A DNA stretch of 50,521 nt, from contig NZ_SMUV01000046.1 of the NCBI RefSeq assembly GCF_004358185.1, forward strand, positions 1 through 50,521, read 5' to 3'. This stretch comes from Antarcticimicrobium luteum (GTDB lineage: Bacteria; Pseudomonadota; Alphaproteobacteria; Rhodobacterales; Rhodobacteraceae). This document shows, piece by piece, positions 41,010 to 48,105 of this stretch. The first letter of the stretch is position 1, and the number at the start of each line of letters is the position of its first letter. The notes beneath the pieces are model-generated. The model was not told where the DNA came from. It saw nothing but the letters and a program-made list of their open reading frames with translations, and did no database searches. Made by a program: the position numbers and the translations under genes.

Positions 41010-42110
41010 CTACCCATCCTCCAAGACAACAAACGCATCATCCTCCCAACTTATCCAGATAGGGCGTTTCTCTTCCGGAGCCCCCTCGGCGCGCTGCCGG
41101 TTCTGGGCTGAAATGGCGACAGGCTGGGAGATGCCGTCCAGGCGAACGTAATAGTGGCTTCGTTCACCCAGATAGGCCGCCTTGTCCATCTGGCCTCGTG
41201 CTTTGTTGCCGGTATTCCGGGGCTCGTTTTCCGTCAGGATCAGCTTTTCGGGCCGTATCGCGATGCAGATATCAACGCCTGGCTTCAATTTAGCGTCGAA
41301 ATTCGTCGTAGTCACATGCCCAAGCCCTTTTACGTCAACGCTTGCCCTGTGATCGGAGATACCTGTGATCTTGCCCTCAAAAAAGTTCATGTTGCCGATG
41401 AAACTGGCGACATCACGATTCACCGGACGTTCATAAAGCCGTGTCGGCGTGTCGACCTGCAGCTCCCTTCCATTGGCCATGACGGCAATCCGGTCCGACA
41501 GGGTCAGGGCCTCCTCCTGATCATGGGTAACAAACACGAAGGTGATACCGACCGTTTTCTGGAGGGCCCGCAGTTCCAACTGCATCTGCTCACGCAACTG
41601 CTTGTCCAGCGCTCCCAGAGGTTCATCGAGAAGCAGAACCTTGGGCCTGAGGATCAATGCCCGTGCCAGGGCGATCCTTTGGCGTTGCCCGCCTGAAAGT
41701 TGATTGGCCTTGCGGTCACCATATTCTGGCAGCTTGATCAGCTCCAGCATCTCATCGACCATCGTATCCCGCTTGGCCCGCGAAAGTTTCCGTTTTCGCA
41801 GCCCGTAAGCGATGTTGTCGCGCACATTCAGGTGCGGGAAGATCGCATAGCTCTGGAAGACCATGTTTACCGGGCGTCGATGTGGTGGCACCTCCGACAT
41901 GGGCTGCCCGTCGATGAAGATTTCCCCCGAGGTGGGCATTTCAAATCCTGCCAGCATCCTGAGCAGAGTGGTCTTTCCGCAACCCGAGGACCCCAGGAGC
42001 GAGAAGAACTCCCCCTGGCGAATGTCAATCGACACGTCACTGATGGCCTGGAAGGAACCAAAGAGTTTGTTGACGTTCCGGATCGAGATATAGGCGTCGC
42101 TCTGCTTCAT
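41010..42110 (-). CDS. PotA-type ABC transporter ATP-binding protein
   Basis: The 366-residue ATPase has Walker A GSSGCGKTT near residue 38, signature LSGGQRQRIALARAL, Walker B LLLDEPLGALD, and a C-terminal TOBE-like regulatory domain (CIAIRPEKLILTE). It belongs to the polyamine/opine/quaternary-amine import group and energises the two permeases encoded just upstream. It overlaps the second permease gene by four bases. Confidence 0.9.
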   Translation of the reverse strand: MKQSDAYISIRNVNKLFGSFQAISDVSIDIRQGEFFSLLGSSGCGKTTLLRMLAGFEMPTSGEIFIDGQPMSEVPPHRRPVNMVFQSYAIFPHLNVRDNIAYGLRKRKLSRAKRDTMVDEMLELIKLPEYGDRKANQLSGGQRQRIALARALILRPKVLLLDEPLGALDKQLREQMQLELRALQKTVGITFVFVTHDQEEALTLSDRIAVMANGRELQVDTPTRLYERPVNRDVASFIGNMNFFEGKITGISDHRASVDVKGLGHVTTTNFDAKLKPGVDICIAIRPEKLILTENEPRNTGNKARGQMDKAAYLGERSHYYVRLDGISQPVAISAQNRQRAEGAPEEKRPIWISWEDDAFVVLEDG

Positions 42111-42931
42111 TTATCTTCTTCATTTGCAAGGGTTGTGGCCTGTGCATCTCGGTTGATCCATTGCCCGATGAAGACAACGATGAAAGATACCAGCAGGATT
42201 ATGGATGCCATGGCCAGAATTGACGGAAATTCCTTGGGAAACCGAAGCTGGCCCCAGATATACATGGGCAGGGTCGGGTCGGAACCGCTCAGAAAAAACG
42301 CCATGATGAATTCATCGAATGACACGGTGAACGTCAGCAGAAGGCTGGCCAGGATACCCGGAAAGACGATGGGAAAGGTCACGCGCCAGAAGGTCCACCA
42401 GGCGTTTTCCCCCAGATCTGCCGAGGCTTCTTCAACCGACGGATCAAAGCCTTCGAATCTTGGGATCATCGTGGCAATGGCGAACGGCAGGCAGACGATC
42501 ACATGGCCGATCGTCACGGTATAGAGCGACAGCGGGACGCCTAGCTGACTGAGCAACACCAAAAGCGCGACACCGAAGATGATGCCGGGGACAACCAGCG
42601 GCAACATGATGAACCCGACCAGCGGCCCGCGTCCCGGTATCCGATAGCGGATGATCGCCTTGGCGGCGAACACTCCGAACCCGGTCGCGATAATCGAGGT
42701 CGTGACGCCGACCCTGACGCTGTTCATCAGGGCGGCCCAGACAGGCTCGCGGTGGAACAATTCGACATACCATTGCGTGGTAAACCCCGTGAGCGGGAAC
42801 TTCACGTAGATCGAGTCGTTGAAACTGAACAGCGGCAGGAACAGGACCGGCACATAAAGCACGATCAGAAAGATAGCCGCATAGACCTGCAACGGGCGGT
42901 TCGGGCGACGGATATAGGATTGTGAGCTCAT
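42107..42931 (-). CDS. PotC-type ABC transporter permease
   Basis: The 274-residue inner-membrane protein has six predicted membrane segments and the coupling motif VEEASADLGENAWWTFWRVTFPIVFPGI near residue 165. It pairs with the PotB-type permease. Starts and stops of the PotB-, PotC- and PotA-type genes overlap by ATGA, so the subunits are translationally coupled. Confidence 0.9.
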   Translation of the reverse strand: MSSQSYIRRPNRPLQVYAAIFLIVLYVPVLFLPLFSFNDSIYVKFPLTGFTTQWYVELFHREPVWAALMNSVRVGVTTSIIATGFGVFAAKAIIRYRIPGRGPLVGFIMLPLVVPGIIFGVALLVLLSQLGVPLSLYTVTIGHVIVCLPFAIATMIPRFEGFDPSVEEASADLGENAWWTFWRVTFPIVFPGILASLLLTFTVSFDEFIMAFFLSGSDPTLPMYIWGQLRFPKEFPSILAMASIILLVSFIVVFIGQWINRDAQATTLANEEDK

Positions 42932-43860
42932 GATATCCGCTTCCTGACGAAGTTGGTGACAAACATGAAGACCAAGGCGATGGCGGCGATTGACAGCATC
43001 AGGATGATTGAAAGCGTCGCACCCATCGGCCAGTTGTTGATCGCGCCGAACTGCTTCTGGATCAGATTGCCGATCATCGCACCGTCCGGCCCCCCCAGAA
43101 GCGCCGGAGTGATGTAGTCACCGGTTGTCGGGATGAAGATCAGCAAGCTAGCGGAAATCACCCCCGGCATGGACAGCGGCAGGGTGATCCTGAGAAAGCG
43201 CCGAACGGGACCATCGCCCAGATCTGTCGCGGCCTCAAGCAACGATTTATCGATTTTCTCAAGCGACACATACATCGGCAAAATGGCGAATGCAGCCCAG
43301 GCATGCGCCAAGGTGATTACCACGGCCGATTGGCTGTAGAGCAGAAACTCAAGAGGAGCCTTGATCAGGCCGAGGGTCATCAGCGCCGAATTAATCACAC
43401 CCTCGTACCCAAGAACCACTTTCCAGGCGAAGACCCTCAGCAAATAGCTGGTCCAGAATGGCAGGGTGATCAGGACGATCCAGATCATCTTGTTACGATG
43501 AATGTGGAACGCGACAAAGTAGGCCATCGGATAACAGAGCAATACGGTCGCTGCTGTCGCCGCGCTGGACATCCAAAGCGAGCGTTTGAGCAGTGCCCCA
43601 TAAATCGGCCGTTCACCAAAGTTTTCGTAGTTCGCGACTGTCGGACTTGTATCAAAGCCAAACCCGATCTGCGTCCAAAAACTCATGACGATCAGGATGC
43701 CGAATGGGACGGCAACGCCGATGAACATGATCAGCAGTGTGGGCGAAAGAAGAGAGAGGCCTCTCGCGGCTTCGGACCTTTGCAGCAACCTGCCCAGACG
43801 TCCGGTTCCCGGTGGCTTCGGTGAACCCGAGTTGGCAGAGGTGGCGCTTTCTCCACTCAT
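42928..43860 (-). CDS. PotB-type ABC transporter permease
   Basis: From ATG 43860 (MSGESATSANSG, with GGAG upstream) the protein has 310 residues. It has a Ser/Gly/Pro-rich cytoplasmic N-terminus, six membrane segments and the coupling motif LLEAATDLGDGPVRRFLRITLPLSMPGV. The longer frame to 43956 runs through the intergenic hairpins and is unlikely. It forms the translocation path with the PotC-type partner. Confidence 0.88.
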   Translation of the reverse strand: MSGESATSANSGSPKPPGTGRLGRLLQRSEAARGLSLLSPTLLIMFIGVAVPFGILIVMSFWTQIGFGFDTSPTVANYENFGERPIYGALLKRSLWMSSAATAATVLLCYPMAYFVAFHIHRNKMIWIVLITLPFWTSYLLRVFAWKVVLGYEGVINSALMTLGLIKAPLEFLLYSQSAVVITLAHAWAAFAILPMYVSLEKIDKSLLEAATDLGDGPVRRFLRITLPLSMPGVISASLLIFIPTTGDYITPALLGGPDGAMIGNLIQKQFGAINNWPMGATLSIILMLSIAAIALVFMFVTNFVRKRIS

Positions 43861-43903
43861 ATCAGCCGTGCTCCAAATAGGTGCGGTGGGGTATTTGCTC
43901 CCG

Positions 43904-43981
43904 GCCCACCGAAGTGGAGACCGGTGGGCAATTTTGATCCGGGCTGGAAAACCCAAAAAGAGTTGATCCCGCCCGGGTCAA
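43904..43981 (-). terminator. Two hairpins between the binding-protein and permease genes
   Basis: GCCCACCG (43904) pairs with CGGTGGGC (43922). TTGATCCGGGC (43934) pairs with GCCCGGGTCAA (43971), with one wobble. Both lie in the 126-base gap after the binding-protein stop. As in module A, they may limit read-through or protect the upstream mRNA, raising binding-protein output. Confidence 0.5.
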
Positions 43982-43986
43982 GGCAA

Positions 43987-45108
43987 TCAGAAGCCCGCTT
44001 TGATTTCCTCAAACAGGGCGTTCATCTTGGTTTCCCATTCCTGCGTTTGCGGGATCTGGAAGTGACCTGCGGCGAGGATATCGGTCGGATTTTTACTCAG
44101 ACCGAGGCCCTGCAAAGTCTCCTCATCGAAGGCGTCAAACGACTTTCCGTTCGAATGGCCATAGCCGTAGTCATTGATCATGAACTTGCCCGATTCAACG
44201 CTCAGGAGCGAGTCGATGATGTCATAGGCCCGGTCGAGGTTCGGCGCATCCTTGTGGATCATCAGGCCGCAAACCCAAGTTAGGGCACCCTCTTTCGGAT
44301 TGGCAAACCGCACCGGGACGCCTTCGGCCTTCAGCGTAGTCGCAGAGCTATTCCAGGTCATCGCCGCGACCATTTCGCCGGAGGCGAGCGCCTGTTCGAG
44401 CGTGGTGGTGTCGTCTGTGTAAAGACGGATCAGCGGGCGCTGCGCGCGCATGGCTGCAGCGATTTTCTCAAAGGCTTCCGGGGTGTCGATATTCTTGAAG
44501 TCGACGCCAGCCTTGATGGCACCGCACCACCAGGCGTCGCCGCCCGACGCCAGACTGCCGAGCCGACCCGTGTAGCGCTCGTCCCAGAGCATGTCCCAGG
44601 ATTCCTCACCTTCCAGATCGAACAGATCGGTACGGTAGGTGATCGAGGTCTGCCCCCAGTCAAACGGAGCAAGATACGGCTTGCCGTCCACGATATTGCC
44701 TTCGAGATTGTACAGTTCCGGCATCACGTCCTGCCAGTTTGACAGGCGGGATGTATCGATGGGCTGGAACAGGCCCGACGCAATCCAACGCGGAATGCCC
44801 GAGTTGCACGGGTGCGAGACATCGACGACATAGCCGCCACGCATTTTCGTCAGCGCCTCTTCCGATCCGCCGAAAGTTGCAAAATTCGGCAGTTCGCCGT
44901 GCTTTTCCTTGTAGGGCACGAACAACTCGGGGATGTCGTACCCGCCCCAAGTAAAGAACGTGCCCTGGTCTTCGGCTGCCGCGCTGGCCATGCGCGTGGC
45001 CAGGGGGGCTGTCGCAACCCCGATGCCTGCCGTCAGAAGTGATTTGGTGAATTTCCGACGGCTCAACTTCCCTTCTTTGAGCGATCCTAACTGATCAACG
45101 ACGTCCAT
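43987..45108 (-). CDS. PotD-type periplasmic binding protein with Tat signal
   Basis: From ATG 45108 (AGGGAGAC ribosome site) the protein has 373 residues. Near residue 17 is a twin-arginine signal LSRRKFTKSLLTAGIGVATAP followed by an Ala-rich cleavage region. The mature part is a cluster-D binding protein like PotD (FFTWGGYDIPELF at the start, PFDWGQTSITYRTDLF near the hinge). The Tat route implies folding before export, unlike the Sec-dependent E. coli PotD. Ligand is probably an amine or betaine used by the dehydrogenases. It opens the leftward operon. Confidence 0.88.
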   Translation of the reverse strand: MDVVDQLGSLKEGKLSRRKFTKSLLTAGIGVATAPLATRMASAAAEDQGTFFTWGGYDIPELFVPYKEKHGELPNFATFGGSEEALTKMRGGYVVDVSHPCNSGIPRWIASGLFQPIDTSRLSNWQDVMPELYNLEGNIVDGKPYLAPFDWGQTSITYRTDLFDLEGEESWDMLWDERYTGRLGSLASGGDAWWCGAIKAGVDFKNIDTPEAFEKIAAAMRAQRPLIRLYTDDTTTLEQALASGEMVAAMTWNSSATTLKAEGVPVRFANPKEGALTWVCGLMIHKDAPNLDRAYDIIDSLLSVESGKFMINDYGYGHSNGKSFDAFDEETLQGLGLSKNPTDILAAGHFQIPQTQEWETKMNALFEEIKAGF

Positions 45109-45225
45109 TTTGCAGTCTCCCTGTTGTTGGAAATCCGGCTTTTCACAAGCCTTTTTGATCGGCTGCGGCGCGTCTCTACGCGGCAAATATCGTGTGCCTT
45201 TCATTCTTTTCGCCCAGCCAAAACA

Positions 45226-45237
45226 TTCATAAATGAA
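45226..45237. promoter_or_regulatory. Small palindrome upstream of the leftward operon
   Basis: TTCAT-aa-ATGAA is an inverted repeat 118 bases upstream of the binding-protein start codon and 22 bases from the larger operator candidate. Confidence 0.35.
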
Positions 45238-45258
45238 GGCCGTTTTCCCACCTTACAA

Positions 45259-45276
45259 ATTGAACGTTTATTCAAT
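45259..45276. promoter_or_regulatory. BetI/TetR-type operator candidate in the divergent promoter region
   Basis: ATTGAA-cgttta-TTCAAT is an 18-base inverted repeat. It includes ATTGAACGTT, which resembles the BetI site as I remember it (ATTGAACGTTCAAT). It lies in the 487-base gap between the leftward transport and dehydrogenase operon and the rightward DMGDH-type operon, where a shared repressor would act. No gene is recognised in 45109-45595. Confidence 0.5.
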
Positions 45277-45595
45277 GGTTGGGTTGATTTATGAGTCGAG
45301 TCAAGACAAGGTTTGATCAAATCACACGGGCATGGCGCCTGAATCGCCTGTTGCAGAGCGGTGCGATTCAGCATCGCAAACGGCACGGAAGGCCTGGCAT
45401 GAAACAGCGAAAACGCGCCATCCGACCGGACCGAAATCGCCCCGCAGAGTCCGGGATGTCCGAAATGGAATGCGGCCCGGCGGATTTCAAAATGAGCGGC
45501 AACGGGTTTCACGCCCACCCAAAAGAACTGGACAGAAAGCGATCTGGATCGATTTGAACGCTTAACCGCCCGAGAGCACCAAAGGACTGACGACC

Positions 45596-48055
45596 ATGAC
45601 GAAATCGCTTCCCACACACGCCCAGACCGTAATCATTGGCGGCGGTTCCATCGGCTGCAACACCGCCTATCATCTGACCAAATTGGGGATGACGGACGTG
45701 GTGGTGCTGGAGCGTGACCAGCTGACCAGCGGAACCACTTGGCACGCCGCAGGTCTGATCGTGGCAGGTCTGCTGAAGTCCGAGGCCGAGTGTGAAATTT
45801 ACACGCACGGCCGCGAACTTTATGCCAGTCTGGAAGCGGAAACCGGCATGTCGACCGGTTTTCGGGAGGTCGGGTACCTGCAGATCGCCAACAATGAAGA
45901 ACGCGTGCATGAGATGCGCCGGCTTGCCCCCTTCATGCGACGCCACGGGATCAACATTTATGAAATCTCGCCCAAGGAAACGGCGGAACTGTTCCCCATT
46001 GGCGACCTGAACGATGTTTTGGCCGGTTTTTATATCCCTGAAGACGGGCGTGCGAACCCCGTTGATGTCACCATGTCGCTGGCCAAGGGCGCGCGCATGG
46101 GCGGGGCGAAGATCTTCGAAGATGTGACGGTCAGCGAAATCATGGCCAAGAACGGCACCGCGACCGGCGTGCGCACCGAGGACGGGCAGACGATCACGGC
46201 GGAAAACGTGGTGATCTGCGGCGGCATGTGGTCACGCCAGCTGGGCGCATCCGCAGGCATCAACCTGCCCCTTCAGGCCGCCGAACATTATTACCTGATC
46301 ACCGAGAATGTCGACGGCCTCAGCCGCGATTTGCCGGTGCTGGAGGATCCTTCGACCTACACATATTACCGCGAGGAAATGGGCGGTCTGATGCTGGGCC
46401 TGTTTGAACCAGGCGCCGCACCGTGGAAGCTGGATGCCATCCCCGACGATTTCTCGTTTGGTGAGATCGAGCCCGACTGGGACCGTGTCGGCCCGCATCT
46501 TGAACTGGCCTACAGCCGCGTGCCCTCGACGCTGGATATCGGCGTGCGCAAACTGTTTTGTGGCCCGGAGAGCTTCACCCCGGATCTTGCCCCGCTGGTC
46601 GGCGAAACGCCTGAGTTACGCAACTGTTTCGTCGCCTGCGGCATGAACTCGCTCGGCATTCTGAACGGGGCCGGCACCGGCAAGGTTCTGGCGCATTGGA
46701 TCGTTGACGGCATTCCGCCCATTGATGTCACCGGCATCAACGTGAACCGCTTCACCAAGAACGAAGCCACCCGCGCTTTCCGTCGCGACCGTGGACCCGA
46801 ACTCTTGGGCAAGATGTTCGGCCAGCATTACCACAACGAAAGCTTCAACACGGCGCGCAACGTCAAACGCTCGGCGCTTTATGACCGACTGAAGTCCAAA
46901 GGGGCCTATTTCAGCGAAAGCCACAGTTGGGAACTGGCCGACTGGTTCGCTCCGACACCCGAAGAGGCGAAGATCGAGGAATATTCCTGGTATCGCCAGA
47001 ACTGGTTTGACTGGCACGCCGAGGAACACCGCGCCGCGCGCGAGGACGTGATCGTGATGGACATGTCCTCGATGTCGAAATTCCTGGTGCAGGGGCGCGA
47101 TGCCTGCGCGCTGATGAGCCGGCTGAGCTGCAACGAGGTCGACGTAGACCCGGGTCGCGTCGTCTATACCGCCTGGGTGAACGAACAAGGTGGCTTCGAG
47201 GCAGATCTGACCGTCACCCGGCTGGACCCGGACAAGTTCCTGGTCGTCGTTGGCGAAAACTCCCACGGCCACACTGAAATGTGGATGCGCCGTCATATCG
47301 GCGCTGAGGAATTTGTGACCGTCACCGACATCACGCCGGGCATTACGCAAATCAACGTCCACGGGCCAAAGGCTCGTGAATTGATGCAGAAGGTCAGTTT
47401 CGCCGATCTGTCAAACCAGGCGTTCCCGTTCATGACCGCGCAGGAAATCGACGTCGGCTATTTCAACATCCTGGCCCTGCGCGTCACCTATATCGGTGAG
47501 TTGGGCTGGGAGCTGCATGTGCCCAGCCTGCACGCTGTGCAGGTCTATGACCTGTTGATGGAGGCGGGCCAGGAATTCGGGGTGCGGAATGCCGGTATGC
47601 AAACGCTGAGTTCGCTGCGCCTGGAAAAGGCCTATCGCGATTTCGGCGTCGATGTGGACAACACCGACAACCCGATCGAGGCCGGGCTAGGCTTTGCCGT
47701 GAAGCTGGACAAGCCTGGCGGGTTCATCGGCCGCGATGCGCTGGCCGCGATCAAGGCGCAGGGCGTGCCGAAAACCCGGATGCTGCAATTCCTGCTGCAA
47801 GACCCAGAACCGCTGCTTTACGGCAATGAGCTGATCTACCTGGATGGCAAAGCGGTCGGCCATATGCAGATCGGCGCCTATGGTCACACGCTGGGCGGGG
47901 CCGTCGGCATCGGGTTCGCGGAAATGGAGGAACCCTTGACCACCGCCATGGTAAACGAGGGAAGCTGGGAGGTCGAGGTGGCCGATATGCGCGTCCCCGC
48001 CAAGGCTTCGCTGAAACCGCTGCTCGATCCCATCATGGAAAAGATCAAGTGCTAG
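45596..48055 (+). CDS. Dimethylglycine/sarcosine dehydrogenase-type flavoenzyme
   Basis: The 819-residue protein has an N-terminal DAO-type FAD domain (VIIGGGSIGCNTAYHL at residues 12-27) and the TTWHAAGL motif. Its His50 corresponds to the histidine that covalently binds FAD in mammalian DMGDH. The C-terminal half is a GcvT/folate-binding domain (DVIVMDMSSMSKFLVQG, then GELGWELHVP and a final GcvT_C barrel). Such enzymes demethylate dimethylglycine, sarcosine or related N-methyl amines and can transfer the one-carbon unit to tetrahydrofolate. The start has an AAAGGAC leader. It diverges from the leftward operon and precedes the third TMADH paralog. Confidence 0.88.
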   Translation: MTKSLPTHAQTVIIGGGSIGCNTAYHLTKLGMTDVVVLERDQLTSGTTWHAAGLIVAGLLKSEAECEIYTHGRELYASLEAETGMSTGFREVGYLQIANNEERVHEMRRLAPFMRRHGINIYEISPKETAELFPIGDLNDVLAGFYIPEDGRANPVDVTMSLAKGARMGGAKIFEDVTVSEIMAKNGTATGVRTEDGQTITAENVVICGGMWSRQLGASAGINLPLQAAEHYYLITENVDGLSRDLPVLEDPSTYTYYREEMGGLMLGLFEPGAAPWKLDAIPDDFSFGEIEPDWDRVGPHLELAYSRVPSTLDIGVRKLFCGPESFTPDLAPLVGETPELRNCFVACGMNSLGILNGAGTGKVLAHWIVDGIPPIDVTGINVNRFTKNEATRAFRRDRGPELLGKMFGQHYHNESFNTARNVKRSALYDRLKSKGAYFSESHSWELADWFAPTPEEAKIEEYSWYRQNWFDWHAEEHRAAREDVIVMDMSSMSKFLVQGRDACALMSRLSCNEVDVDPGRVVYTAWVNEQGGFEADLTVTRLDPDKFLVVVGENSHGHTEMWMRRHIGAEEFVTVTDITPGITQINVHGPKARELMQKVSFADLSNQAFPFMTAQEIDVGYFNILALRVTYIGELGWELHVPSLHAVQVYDLLMEAGQEFGVRNAGMQTLSSLRLEKAYRDFGVDVDNTDNPIEAGLGFAVKLDKPGGFIGRDALAAIKAQGVPKTRMLQFLLQDPEPLLYGNELIYLDGKAVGHMQIGAYGHTLGGAVGIGFAEMEEPLTTAMVNEGSWEVEVADMRVPAKASLKPLLDPIMEKIKC

Positions 48056-48105
48056 AGCCAAATACGCAGGCCCGACCCTCCACGCAAATCGCCAAGGAAC
48101 GAAAA

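Noticed and set aside
45291-45557. Rightward open frame of 88 codons before the DMGDH-type gene
   Set aside because: It has no ribosome site and no recognised family; the region is better explained as promoter and leader.
45201-45617. Leftward open frame of 138 codons in the divergent control region
   Set aside because: It overlaps the DMGDH start and the operator candidates, has no domain and has irregular composition.
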